Assembly: GCA_947628045.1 (NCBI GenBank)
Contig: CANQYP010000004.1
Span: forward strand, 1 to 41,760
DNA from: an uncultured Lachnospiraceae bacterium
GTDB taxonomy: Bacteria > Bacillota > Clostridia > Lachnospirales > Lachnospiraceae
Length of the DNA stretch: 41,760 bases
Direction: 5' to 3'
The translations under genes and the position numbers were made by a program. The notes under the pieces are model-generated. The model did no database searches, was not told where the DNA came from, and saw only the letters and a list, made by a program, of their open reading frames with translations. The first letter of the stretch is position 1, and each line of letters begins with the position of its first letter. This document shows positions 1 to 9,467 of the stretch, piece by piece.

Positions 1-2
1 GC

Positions 3-1349
3 ATGACAAAGGATCTCACGACAGGCAGACCGATGGGCGTGATCGTCCGTTTCGCGCTGCCTGTTCTTTTGGCTATGCTGTTCCAGCAGTTTTACAGTCT
101 CGTGGACACGCTGATCGTCGGTCGGATCCTCGGCGCGGAGGCGCTCGCGGCGGTGGGCTCCACGGGCTCGGTGAATTTCATGGTGATCGGTTTCTGCAGC
201 GGCGTCTGCGCCGGTTTCGCGATCCCCATGGCGCAGTCCTTCGGCGCGAAGAATGAGGACGGACTGAAGGCTTACATCGGTAACAGCCTGTGGCTGTGCG
301 TCGTCTTCTCGCTCGTCCTCGCGGTCGCCACCGGTCTTCTGTGCCGGCAGATCCTGCAGCTGATGAACACGCCCGACGATATCATAGACCGCGCATACTC
401 CTACATCGTCGTCATCTTCTGGGGGATCCCCGTGACCTACCTCTACAATATGCTCGCCTGTATGATCCGCGCGATCGGCGACAGCAAGACGCCGGTGATC
501 TTTCTCGGGATCGCCTCCGTCCTCAACATCGTCCTCGACATCGTCTTCATCACGGCGGCGCATATGGGCGTGATGGGCGCGGCGGTCGCCACCGTGCTCG
601 CGCAGGGCGTCTCGGGGCTGCTGTGCCTCTGGCATATCCGGAAAAAATTCCCGATCCTGCAGCCGGAGACCCGGCACCTCAAACCAAACAGAAATTGCCT
701 GTTCAAGCTCTGCGCGATGGGGATCCCCATGGGGCTGCAGTATTCGGTCACCGCGATCGGGAGCATCATCCTGCAGACGGCGGTAAACACGCTGGGCACG
801 CTGTACGTGGCGGCTGTCGCGACCGCCGGCAAGACCGGCATGATGTTCTGCTGTGTCTTCGACGCGCTCGGGACGACCATCGCCACCTACAGCGGGCAGA
901 ACATCGGCGCCGGGCGGACGGACCGGGTGCGCCAGGGCGTGAACGCCTGTATGCTGCTCGGGAGCGCCTGGGCGATTCTGACGCTTTTGCTCTACTTTTT
1001 CGCGGGACACGCGCTTGCCGCGCTTTTCGTCGACCGCTCGAACACGGAGCTGATCGCGAACATCCGGAGGTTCCTCGTGACCAACTCGATCTTCTACATC
1101 CCGCTCGCGGGCGTGAACATCTACCGTTACTGCATCCAGGGAATCGGCTACAGCCAGATGGCGATCCTCTCCGGCGCCATGGAGCTCATCGGGAGGGCGC
1201 TCGTGGGGCTGATTCTTGTCCCGATGTTCGGTTTCTCTGCGGTCTGCATGGCGAACCCGATCGCCTGGATCGCCGCGGACCTGTTCCTGATCCCGGCATA
1301 CCTGCATTATACGGGCAAGCTGTCCCACTTAAGACCGGCGGGCGCATGA
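3..1349 (+). CDS. MATE family efflux transporter
   Basis: 448 aa polytopic protein; N-terminus GRPMGVIVRFALPVLLAMLFQQFYSLVDTLIVGRILG typical of MATE/NorM proteins; start may lie at the window edge. Confidence 0.93.
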   Translation: MTKDLTTGRPMGVIVRFALPVLLAMLFQQFYSLVDTLIVGRILGAEALAAVGSTGSVNFMVIGFCSGVCAGFAIPMAQSFGAKNEDGLKAYIGNSLWLCVVFSLVLAVATGLLCRQILQLMNTPDDIIDRAYSYIVVIFWGIPVTYLYNMLACMIRAIGDSKTPVIFLGIASVLNIVLDIVFITAAHMGVMGAAVATVLAQGVSGLLCLWHIRKKFPILQPETRHLKPNRNCLFKLCAMGIPMGLQYSVTAIGSIILQTAVNTLGTLYVAAVATAGKTGMMFCCVFDALGTTIATYSGQNIGAGRTDRVRQGVNACMLLGSAWAILTLLLYFFAGHALAALFVDRSNTELIANIRRFLVTNSIFYIPLAGVNIYRYCIQGIGYSQMAILSGAMELIGRALVGLILVPMFGFSAVCMANPIAWIAADLFLIPAYLHYTGKLSHLRPAGA

Positions 1350-1374
1350 AACCCGTTCCATCCATGCTGTAAAA

Positions 1375-1412
1375 CCCGGGTCCCTGTCTGAGAAACAGGC
1401 GGATCCGGGCTT
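1375..1412 (+). terminator. Intrinsic-type hairpin after the MATE gene
   Basis: CCCGGGTCCctgt...acaggcGGATCCGGG followed by ctttcaaat; weak T tract. Confidence 0.5.
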
Positions 1413-1419
1413 TCAAATC

Positions 1420-1448
1420 TGGACATTTCTCCGGCTGTCTGCTATAAT
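1420..1448 (+). promoter_or_regulatory. SigmaA-type promoter for the hybrid histidine kinase
   Basis: TGGACA (1420-1425), 17 bp spacer, TATAAT (1443-1448). Confidence 0.65.
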
Positions 1449-1519
1449 TTCAGAAAGAATCGCGTTCAGGAGCAGAAATTGCGCACCAATCCGGGATGAC
1501 CGCCCAAGGGGGAACCATA

Positions 1520-4105
1520 ATGTCAGATCATATCAAACCAACCGACACTGCAAAACGGGACCGGAGCCTGACGGCGACAGGCATACTGATCGCCTTCATC
1601 ATGGTGCTGCTGATCTTTGCGTATTACCAGATCAACTCCGTGCTCCGGCAGCGTTCCCTGCTCCGCCTGGAGGAGGGCGCCAACACCGCGATCGAGGAGA
1701 TCACCTCCAAGCTGGAGCGCGACAGCCGCCTCCTGAACGCCACAGCCAGCATCATCTCCCAGGCGGACAACTTCGACATCGACGCCACGCTCGCGGTCAT
1801 GAAGAGCATGAATCCTCTGCTCGAGACGATGAACGTGAGGGTGCTGTTTCCGGACGACCGCATCCTCTCCGCGGACGGCACGATCACCAATGCCTCGGAG
1901 AAAGGTAATTTTACTTTTGCACAGGAGGCTCCTCTCGGAGAGCATATCTCAAATCGTACATACGAGCTCAACACCGGCAAACCGATCCTGCGGCATTTTG
2001 TACCGATCATTCAGGACGGGAAGACCGCCGCCCTGCTCTACGGCGTCACGGATCTGGAGAGCCTGCCTGATACGCTCAATATTGACAACATCTACAACGC
2101 GAGCGCTTTCGTCTATATCATCGACACGAAGTCCGGGGATTTCCTCGTGGATACCTGGCACGACACGCTCGGGAACACCGCCGACTTCTCCGCCTCCCAA
2201 TCCACCCGGAAGACCAAGGGCGACAAGACCTGGGAAGAATACCTGGACGATCTGGTCAAGCTGAAGTCCGGCTACGTCATCTACCGCACGCCGAACACCG
2301 GCGGCTGGGAATACATGTACTACGCCCCCATCGGGATCAACGACTGGTCGATCGCGGTCGACGTGCCGGAAAAGGAGGCTTTCTACAATGTCTTCGCGGT
2401 TCGGCGCGTCTGTATTCTCTTAGGCGTCCTGATGGCGGTCACGATCATTCTGTACTATCTGTGGGTGCGGCATAACGCGAAACAGATGACGGCGCAGGCG
2501 GTCGAGCACGCGGTGCTCGCCGAGAAACTGCAGAAGGCGGAGGCGGCGGACCGCGCGAAGAGCACCTTCCTCTCGAACATGTCGCACGACATCCGCACCC
2601 CGATGAACGCGATCATCGGGTTCGCGACGCTCGCGCAGACGAACCTGGACAACCGGGAGCGCACGCAGGAATACCTGACGAAGATCCTCTCTTCGAGCAA
2701 CCACCTGCTCTCCCTGATTAACGACATCCTCGACATGAGCCGCATCGAGTCCGGCAAGCTGAACATCGAGGAGAAGGAATGCTCGATCTCCGATATTTTC
2801 CGGGACATGCGCAACATCATTCAGACACAGATGCAGTCCAAGCAGCTCAATTTCTTCATGGACACCATCGACATCGTGGACGAGAACATCTACTGTGACA
2901 AGCTGCACGTGAACCAGGTGCTTTTGAACCTGCTCTCGAACGCGATCAAGTTCACCCCGGCGGGCGGCACGGTCGCGCTGACGATCAGCCAGAAACCGCG
3001 CGCACCAAAGGGCTACGGCTCCTACGAGATCCGCGTCAAGGACACCGGCATCGGCATGAGCGAGGAGTTCACGAAACATATCTTTGAACCATTTGAGCGG
3101 GAACGCAACACGACCGCGAGCGGCATCCAGGGCACCGGGCTCGGCATGGCGATCACGAAGAACATCATAGACACGATGGGCGGCACGATCGAGCTGCACT
3201 CCGAGCAGGGCAAGGGCACGGAGTTCATTATCCGGCTCGACTTCCGCCTCCAGGAGGACGCGAAACAGATCGAGGTGGTAAAAGAGCTGCAGGGGCTGCG
3301 CGCACTCGTCGCGGACGACAGCTTTGCGACCTGCGACAGCGTCACCAAGATGCTGCGCCAGATCGGCATGCGCTCCGAGTGGGTCCTGCACGGCAGGGAG
3401 GCGGTCCTGCACGCGAAACAGGCGTATGAGCTGGGCGACGAGTACCACGCGTACATCATCGACTGGCTGCTGCCCGACCTGAACGGCATCGAGGTCGTCC
3501 GCCAGATCCGCGCGGTCATCGGCGACAGCGCTCCGATCATCATCATCACCGCCTACGACTGGACCGCGATCGAGGACGAGGCGCGCGCGGCGGGTGTGAC
3601 GGCGTTCTGCAACAAGCCGATCTTCCTCTCCGAGCTGCGCAGCATTCTGGTCGCCGCCACGAGCGACAGCGTGGAGGCGCAGCAGTTTAAGAGCCGCCCG
3701 ATCCCGGACATCACCGAGCAGCTGCGGGGCACGCGCCTCCTGCTCACCGAGGACAACGAGCTGAACCGCGAGATCGCCAAGGAGCTCCTCGAGGCGAGCG
3801 GTTTCATCGTAGATACCGCCGAGGACGGCACGGTCGCGGTCGAAAAGGTCAAAGCCTCCGAGCCGGGCTATTACTCGCTGGTGCTCATGGACGTCCAGAT
3901 GCCCAGGATGAACGGCTATGACGCGACAAAGGCGATCCGCGCGCTCGAGGACCCGGGGCTTGCCGATATCCCGATCGTCGCCATGACCGCCAATGCTTTT
4001 GAGGAAGACCGGAAACTCGCGCTTGCGAGCGGCATGAACGCCCACATCGCGAAACCGATCGATATGAAAAAATTGCTCGAGGTGCTCACGGAACTTCTGA
4101 GTTGA
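1520..4105 (+). CDS. Hybrid sensor histidine kinase with two C-terminal receiver domains
   Basis: TM-flanked N-terminal sensor region, HisKA FLSNMSHDIRTPMNAIIG, HATPase GTGLGMAITKNIID, REC1 (ADDS, DWLLPD, NKP), REC2 (EDN, MDVQMPRMNGYDA, AKP). ATG at 1520 preceded by a GGGGGA RBS. Confidence 0.93.
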   Translation: MSDHIKPTDTAKRDRSLTATGILIAFIMVLLIFAYYQINSVLRQRSLLRLEEGANTAIEEITSKLERDSRLLNATASIISQADNFDIDATLAVMKSMNPLLETMNVRVLFPDDRILSADGTITNASEKGNFTFAQEAPLGEHISNRTYELNTGKPILRHFVPIIQDGKTAALLYGVTDLESLPDTLNIDNIYNASAFVYIIDTKSGDFLVDTWHDTLGNTADFSASQSTRKTKGDKTWEEYLDDLVKLKSGYVIYRTPNTGGWEYMYYAPIGINDWSIAVDVPEKEAFYNVFAVRRVCILLGVLMAVTIILYYLWVRHNAKQMTAQAVEHAVLAEKLQKAEAADRAKSTFLSNMSHDIRTPMNAIIGFATLAQTNLDNRERTQEYLTKILSSSNHLLSLINDILDMSRIESGKLNIEEKECSISDIFRDMRNIIQTQMQSKQLNFFMDTIDIVDENIYCDKLHVNQVLLNLLSNAIKFTPAGGTVALTISQKPRAPKGYGSYEIRVKDTGIGMSEEFTKHIFEPFERERNTTASGIQGTGLGMAITKNIIDTMGGTIELHSEQGKGTEFIIRLDFRLQEDAKQIEVVKELQGLRALVADDSFATCDSVTKMLRQIGMRSEWVLHGREAVLHAKQAYELGDEYHAYIIDWLLPDLNGIEVVRQIRAVIGDSAPIIIITAYDWTAIEDEARAAGVTAFCNKPIFLSELRSILVAATSDSVEAQQFKSRPIPDITEQLRGTRLLLTEDNELNREIAKELLEASGFIVDTAEDGTVAVEKVKASEPGYYSLVLMDVQMPRMNGYDATKAIRALEDPGLADIPIVAMTANAFEEDRKLALASGMNAHIAKPIDMKKLLEVLTELLS

Positions 4106-4116
4106 CCTTGCAAAAA

Positions 4117-5355
4117 TTAATTCCGATTCATCTTTGCCGCCTTGCAGAAGATCAGGTAGCCGAGCAGGAACATCAGCGACAGGATCGAGACGCCTGCGCT
4201 CGCGCGCCCGGTAAGCTGGGCGATCAAACCAACCAGCGTCGTCCCGACAAAGGACGCGCCCTTGCCGCAGATATCGTAGATGCCGAAATATTCCCCGGAT
4301 TTCTCCGGCGGGATGATACGCGCAAAGTAAGAGCGCGAAAGCGCCTGGATCGCGCCCTGGAACATCCCGACCAGTATGGCAAGCAGCCAGAACTCCCACT
4401 GTTTGTCCAGCTGGATCGCAAAAAGCGCGATACCCAGATAAGCCAGAATACATACCTTGATCAGCGTATCGGTCGGATATTTCTTTGAGAGCCGCGCAAA
4501 GAGCAGCGCAAACGGAAATGCCACGATCTGTGTAACCAGCAGAGCGAGCAGCAGCCCCTGCGTGTCCAGTCCCAGCGCGCTGCCGTAGGCTGTCGCCATC
4601 TCGATGATCGTATAGACTCCGTCGATGAAACAGAAGAACGCCAGCAGATACAGAAAGATATGTTTTTGCCCGCGGATATCCCGGAGTGTCGCCGCGAGAC
4701 GGGCGAAACTTTCGCGCACCGGATGCTCCGGCATCTCGATGTAATTCTTCTGCCTGTAATTCCTGAGCAGGGGCAGACTGACAAGCAGCCACCAGAGCGC
4801 GTTCAGGAAGAAAGCAATCGTCATCGCCGTGCCCATGCTGATACCGATCTTCTCATTCATCAGCACGAAGACCAGCGACACGATAAACGGGATGCAGCTC
4901 CCGATGTAGCCCCAGGCATACCCGTGCGAGGACACCATGTCGAGGCGGTCCGGCTCCGTGACGTCCGTAAGCATGGAATCATAGAAAACCAGACTCGAGC
5001 TGTAGCCGACCTTCGCGATCACAAACACAGCCAGAAACACGATCCAGGAAGAAGGGAAGGACAGCGCCGCGCAGCCGATCACACCTACCATCATGCTGAC
5101 TGTAAAAACCGGTTTCTTGAAATTCTTCGTGTCCGCGAGCGTGCCGAAGACCGGACCGATGACCGCCACGATCACGGTCGCAACGGAAGCGGCATAGCCC
5201 CAGTACGCCAGATAATCCACCTCCGAGAGACCCGCGCCTCCCGCAAGAGAGTTGAAATAGATCGGCAGGATCGTCGCGATCAGCAGTGTAAACGCGGAAT
5301 TTCCCACATCATAAAGAATCCAGTATTTTTCCAGCTTTGTAAGTTTCGTATTCAT
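4117..5355 (-). CDS. MFS transporter, Atg22/UMF1 family
   Basis: 412 aa; YDVGNSAFTLLIATILPIYF N-terminus and 12-TM pattern. Confidence 0.85.
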   Translation of the reverse strand: MNTKLTKLEKYWILYDVGNSAFTLLIATILPIYFNSLAGGAGLSEVDYLAYWGYAASVATVIVAVIGPVFGTLADTKNFKKPVFTVSMMVGVIGCAALSFPSSWIVFLAVFVIAKVGYSSSLVFYDSMLTDVTEPDRLDMVSSHGYAWGYIGSCIPFIVSLVFVLMNEKIGISMGTAMTIAFFLNALWWLLVSLPLLRNYRQKNYIEMPEHPVRESFARLAATLRDIRGQKHIFLYLLAFFCFIDGVYTIIEMATAYGSALGLDTQGLLLALLVTQIVAFPFALLFARLSKKYPTDTLIKVCILAYLGIALFAIQLDKQWEFWLLAILVGMFQGAIQALSRSYFARIIPPEKSGEYFGIYDICGKGASFVGTTLVGLIAQLTGRASAGVSILSLMFLLGYLIFCKAAKMNRN

Positions 5356-5532
5356 TCTTCCCTCCTCCTGTCGATTTCTGATTCGGAACGTAAGCTCCCG
5401 CCCTTCTGGAAAGCTCTTCTATCATTTTCTTCTCGACAGAGCAGATCGCCGATCATCGCCTCCCAGCATCGGAGGCTCAGCAGTTTTCTCGCGGTCTCAT
5501 GCAGTCGAACTGTCCCAAATCCGCGGCTTTCG

Positions 5533-6327
5533 TCACTCGAAGGTCCGATCGAAACGCGCGTTCAGCTCCCCGCCCGTGCGCAGACTCTCGTCGAAACTGC
5601 GGATCATTTCCACCGCGACGCCAATCGCACCGTCGTAGCGATTCATCAAGCCCTTGTCACTCTCCCTGCAGGCGGGATTGTCCACGCGCTGATACATCAG
5701 CCCCTTCATCTTTTCATGATGCCGCAGAATCTTCATCGTCGTGTTGATGAACCCCTGCTTGAACGCCCCGGGCGCGCAGAACAACTTCTTGACCGTCTTC
5801 ATGTCTTTCAGCGACTGCAGCACAATCTTTTGATCTATCTTCTCATCGTAGAACGGGGCGATCGCCTCTGCCGTCTGCTCATCCGTCGGGATGAGCGTCG
5901 CCGCAGGAAACGACACCGCGTCCTTTCCGTCCATGCGCAGGAGCAGTTTCTCAAACTCCTCCTCAATCTCCAGATGCTGTACGCCCGTCTTGCGGATCAT
6001 CTCTTCCACATACGGGTGGCATTCGCTGTCCAGGATATAATGGCAGATAAAGCCCAGCAGGTAAGCGTACTCCCTGCTGTCACGCCCGTGCTCCTTCACC
6101 ACCTCCCGCGCGTGCTCAAAAAACGGCAGCGCGGAGATCTTGTGCAGGTGCACCCCATACTGGTTCACACGGTTCTTCCCCAAGGGGCGGTAAAAGAAAA
6201 GCAGGTCCGGTCCCTGCAGCCCGACCGCATATGGCGCGGGGTATTTCTCAATAATGTCTCTCAGTTCCTGATCCAGGCGTTTGGCTACGTCCGCGCCAAA
6301 CCGGTCATGTGCGTAAATTGCAGGCAT
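5533..6327 (-). CDS. Zinc-dependent phospholipase C-like protein
   Basis: 264 aa; MPAIYAHDRFGADV..., GLQGPDLLFFYRP, FICHYILDSECHPYVEE; RBS ggagagagaacaATG. Confidence 0.8.
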   Translation of the reverse strand: MPAIYAHDRFGADVAKRLDQELRDIIEKYPAPYAVGLQGPDLLFFYRPLGKNRVNQYGVHLHKISALPFFEHAREVVKEHGRDSREYAYLLGFICHYILDSECHPYVEEMIRKTGVQHLEIEEEFEKLLLRMDGKDAVSFPAATLIPTDEQTAEAIAPFYDEKIDQKIVLQSLKDMKTVKKLFCAPGAFKQGFINTTMKILRHHEKMKGLMYQRVDNPACRESDKGLMNRYDGAIGVAVEMIRSFDESLRTGGELNARFDRTFE

Positions 6328-6335
6328 TGTTCTCT

Positions 6336-6466
6336 CTCCATTCTGTCTTGTTCTGTCCTGTTCCGCCTTGCTCTATTTTGTTCTATCTTGTTCCGTCTTA
6401 TTCTGTCTTGCTCCGTCTTGTTTTACCTTGTTCCGTTTGTTCTGTCCTGTTCCGTTTTATTTTGTG
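6336..6466. repeat. Degenerate decamer tandem repeat (ttctgtcttg)n, about 13 units
   Basis: ttctgtcttg ttctgtcctg ttccgccttg ctctattttg ttctatcttg ttccgtctta ttctgtcttg ctccgtcttg ... read directly; pyrimidine-rich on the + strand. Confidence 0.9.
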
Positions 6467-6476
6467 ATTCTCTCCG

Positions 6477-7361
6477 TCAGGTCGGCGTTTCCGCTCCATC
6501 CGTTTTCAACAGCGCCGCGTACACCTCCCGTTTCGGGATCCCGCGGTCCTTCGCCGCCTGTCTCATTGCATCCTTGTGGTCCAGCCCTCGGCGCTCATAG
6601 AGCTCCACATGCGCGCGAACGTCGATCTGCGCCCAGTCCTGCTGCTCCTCCTGCGCCAGTTCCTCCCGGCTGCGTCCCTCCAGGACGATCACGCACTCTC
6701 CTCTCGGCTCATGCGTCTCATACCAAGCAAGCGCCTCGGACAACGTCGTCCGCATAATGGTCTCATGTTTCTTCGTGAGCTCCCGACAGACTGCCGCCCG
6801 GCGGTCGCCCAGCGTCTCCAAAAGCTCCCCCAGCGTGCGGATCAGGCGGTGCGGCGCCTCATAGAGGATCGTCGTGCGCATCTCGGCTTTCAGTTCTTCG
6901 AGTACCTGCTGCCGCTCTTTCTTATCCGTCGACAGGAACGCCTCAAAGCAAAAGCGCCGCGTCGGCAGCGCCGAAAGCGTCAGCGCCGTCACACACGCAC
7001 AGGCACCCGGCAGGGACGTCACCTCGATCCCCTCCTCCGCGCACATGCGAACCAGCTCTTCCCCGGGATCGGAGATCCCCGGCGTCCCGGCGTCCGTGAT
7101 CAGGGCGACGTTCTTCCCCTCCCGCAGCTTTGCGATCAGCGTGCGCGCCTTCTCGATCTTGTTGTACTCGTGGTAGCTCGTCATCGGCGTCCGGATCTCA
7201 AAATGGTTCAGGAGTTTCCGGCTGTTGCGCGTATCCTCCGCCGCGATCAGGTCGACTTCCCTCAGCGTGCGCACCACGCGCAGCGTGATGTCCTCGAGAT
7301 TGCCGATCGGCGTCGCGCACAGGTAGAGGACGCCCGTCCCTTTCTGATCAGTCTCTCTCAT
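6477..7361 (-). CDS. rsmI: 16S rRNA (cytidine1402-2'-O)-methyltransferase
   Basis: LYLCATPIGNLEDITLRVVRTLREVDLIAAEDTRNSRKLL, ALITDAGTPGISDPGEELV; synteny with the holB/ricT/trmN6 block. Confidence 0.95.
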   Translation of the reverse strand: MRETDQKGTGVLYLCATPIGNLEDITLRVVRTLREVDLIAAEDTRNSRKLLNHFEIRTPMTSYHEYNKIEKARTLIAKLREGKNVALITDAGTPGISDPGEELVRMCAEEGIEVTSLPGACACVTALTLSALPTRRFCFEAFLSTDKKERQQVLEELKAEMRTTILYEAPHRLIRTLGELLETLGDRRAAVCRELTKKHETIMRTTLSEALAWYETHEPRGECVIVLEGRSREELAQEEQQDWAQIDVRAHVELYERRGLDHKDAMRQAAKDRGIPKREVYAALLKTDGAETPT

Positions 7362-7463
7362 CTATGTGCTCCTTTTTGTCTGTGTCCCATGCATCGCTGT
7401 CCCAGGCAGCCTCCCAGCCGCACCTGTCTTAGAAATAGGCGTCGGTTTTCTGTATGCTCCCCT

Positions 7464-7560
7464 ACAACAAATACCGGCGTACTCTTTGGAATGCACCGTT
7501 GACTTGCTGCACGTTTCTGTACAGCAAATACCGGCTTGCTCTTTTCCGGCAAGCGCCGCC
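7464..7560. repeat. Degenerate duplication (about 57 bp period) in the rsmI/trmN6 spacer
   Basis: acaacaaataccggcgtactcttt (7464) versus acagcaaataccggcttgctcttt (7521). Confidence 0.65.
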
Positions 7561-7564
7561 GCCC

Positions 7565-8302
7565 TCAGTGTCCGTAGATCTCATGTATCTCCTGCGTGTA
7601 CACGCCCGGGCGCTCATACACGATCAGCGGCTTTTCGACGGTCGTCCGCGGTCGTCCGCCGCGCACCGCCTCCAAAAGCACCAGGTTCGGCTCCCGGTCC
7701 ACGTAAGGGTAGACGAGCCGCATCCGTTTCAGCTCCAGCCCGTGCTGCGACAGCGTCCGGATGATCTCCGCCAGACGGAACGGGCGGTGCACCATGTAGA
7801 AATGCCCTCCGACTCGCAGCAGCCGCGCCGCTGCGCGCGCCACGTCCTCCAGCGTGCAGAGGATCTCATGGCGCGCCGCCGCCTTCTCGAGGCTGGGGTT
7901 CACCAGCCCATGCCGCGCCGTCATGTACGGCGGATTTGAGGTGACCCGGTCAAAAGATGCCGGCGCAAACAGTGCCCCGGCATTTCTGATATCTCCCTGA
8001 ACAATGTCGATCCGCTGCTCCAGCCCGTCCAGCGCCACGCTCCTGCGCGCCATGTCGACACAGTACTCCGAGATCTCAAGCCCCGTGAAGTGTTCCGCCG
8101 GAGTCTTCGCCGCAAGCAGGATCGGAATAATGCCTGTCCCTGTCCCCAGATCGAGTACCCGGTCGCCCTCCTGCGCCTGCGCGAAACCGGACAGCAGGAC
8201 CGCGTCCATGCCGAAACAGAAAAGCTTTTCATTCTGTATGATGCGGTACCCGCCTCTGTGCAGGTCGTCCAGACGTTCCCCTTCCCTGAGCTCACTCATC
8301 AT
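7565..8302 (-). CDS. tRNA1(Val) (adenine37-N6)-methyltransferase-like protein (TrmN6/YabB)
   Basis: SAM-binding VLDLGTGTGIIPILLAAK and catalytic NPPY (TSNPPYMTARHG). Confidence 0.9.
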   Translation of the reverse strand: MMSELREGERLDDLHRGGYRIIQNEKLFCFGMDAVLLSGFAQAQEGDRVLDLGTGTGIIPILLAAKTPAEHFTGLEISEYCVDMARRSVALDGLEQRIDIVQGDIRNAGALFAPASFDRVTSNPPYMTARHGLVNPSLEKAAARHEILCTLEDVARAAARLLRVGGHFYMVHRPFRLAEIIRTLSQHGLELKRMRLVYPYVDREPNLVLLEAVRGGRPRTTVEKPLIVYERPGVYTQEIHEIYGH

Positions 8303-9467
8303 TCAGCTTTTGTTTCCCTTCTATTTGGTCGCGCGTCTCCAGCTCCTCAAGCTGCTCCAGCTCCTCGAGCTCCCGCTGCTCCTCGTCAGAGACGCTCTCT
8401 TTGCGGGCCGCTTTTCTGCCGCCCTTATTTCTCGCTTTATCTCTATCTTTATTATCTCCGTCCTTATTACCCCTGCCCTTGTTGTCTCTGTCTCTATTGT
8501 CCCCGTTTTTATTATCCCTGTCTTTGTTGTCACTGTCTTTATTATCTCTGTCCTTGCCGTCTCTGTCCTTATTGTCCCTGTCCTTGTTGTCTCTGTCTTT
8601 ATTATCTCTATCCTTGTTGTCTTTTTCTTTGTTCTTGCCCTTCTCCTTGCGTTTCCTGGGCTTGAACTTCAGATCCGCCACATCGAACTCCTGGATCTCC
8701 TTCTCATCCTCCACGTCGATCAGCACCTTCACGCGCTGGCGCAGGACGTTGACGCTGTGCACCTCGCCCTTCTGCCCATCCGGCGTCGTCACGGAATCAC
8801 CGATGCCCGGGAGCCGACTGTTCAGATACTCGTAGGTATCCTCCTCGTTCTTCAGACAGCACATCAGCCTGCCGCAGGCGCCCGAGATCTTCGTCGGGTT
8901 CAGCGACAGATTCTGCTCCTTCGCCATCTTGATCGACACCGGAGCGAAATCGGACAGATAGCTGTTGCAGCAAAGCACGCGCCCGCAGATGCCGATCCCG
9001 CCAAGGATCTTCGTCTCGTCCCGCACGCCGATCTGCCGCAGCTCAATGCGTGTCTTGAACACCGCCGCCAGATCCTTGACCAGCTCGCGGAAGTCGATCC
9101 TCCCGTCCGCCGTAAAATAAAACAGCACTTTATTGTTGTCAAACGCGTACTCGGCGTCGATCAGTTTCATATCGAGTCCGTGCTTGCTGATCTTCTCCTG
9201 ACAGATCTTCAGCGCCTCCCGCTCCTTCTCGCGGTTGCGCTTTGCCCGCGCATCGTCGTCCGCGGTCGCCACGCGGATCACCGACCGCAGCGGCTGGACG
9301 ACCAGTTTCTCGTCCACCTCGTGGACACCGCCGACCGCCGTGCCGTACTCGACGCCGCGGACCGTCTCCACGATCACATGGTCCCCCGTCTCTATCTTGT
9401 TATTTTTCGGGTCAAAGTAATAGACTTTCCCGGCATTTCTGAATCGTACTCCTACAATCTTAACCAT
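8292..9467 (-). CDS. ricT: PSP1-domain protein RicT (YaaT) with repetitive charged C-terminal tail
   Basis: VKIVGVRFRNAGKVYYFDPKN, CGRVLCCNSYL, CGRLMCCLKNEEDTYEYL; adjacent to holB as in B. subtilis. Confidence 0.94.
   Translation of the reverse strand: MVKIVGVRFRNAGKVYYFDPKNNKIETGDHVIVETVRGVEYGTAVGGVHEVDEKLVVQPLRSVIRVATADDDARAKRNREKEREALKICQEKISKHGLDMKLIDAEYAFDNNKVLFYFTADGRIDFRELVKDLAAVFKTRIELRQIGVRDETKILGGIGICGRVLCCNSYLSDFAPVSIKMAKEQNLSLNPTKISGACGRLMCCLKNEEDTYEYLNSRLPGIGDSVTTPDGQKGEVHSVNVLRQRVKVLIDVEDEKEIQEFDVADLKFKPRKRKEKGKNKEKDNKDRDNKDRDNKDRDNKDRDGKDRDNKDSDNKDRDNKNGDNRDRDNKGRGNKDGDNKDRDKARNKGGRKAARKESVSDEEQRELEELEQLEELETRDQIEGKQKLNDE
8440..8640. repeat. 15-bp in-frame repeat encoding (D-N-K-D-R)n in the ricT tail
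   Basis: Protein KDNKDRDNKDRDNKDRDNKDRDGKDRDNKDSDNKDRDNKNGDNRDRDNKGRGNKDGDNKDRDK. Confidence 0.92.

Noticed and set aside
1520-4105. Degenerate first receiver domain in the hybrid kinase
   Set aside because: REC1 retains acidic pair, phospho-acceptor Asp (IIDWLLPD), Thr and Lys (CNKP), so both receivers look functional.
2420-4792. 790-aa antisense ORF opposite the histidine kinase and MFS gene
   Set aside because: Arg/Asp/His-rich composition typical of shadow ORFs in GC-rich DNA; overlaps two well-supported genes.
6336-6466. Decamer repeat as a coding region (LFCSVLF... peptide)
   Set aside because: The hydrophobic peptide is only the translation of the repeat; no RBS or homology signal.
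4660-6600. 646-aa plus-strand ORF
   Set aside because: Spans antisense of two genes and translates the decamer repeat; no family signature.
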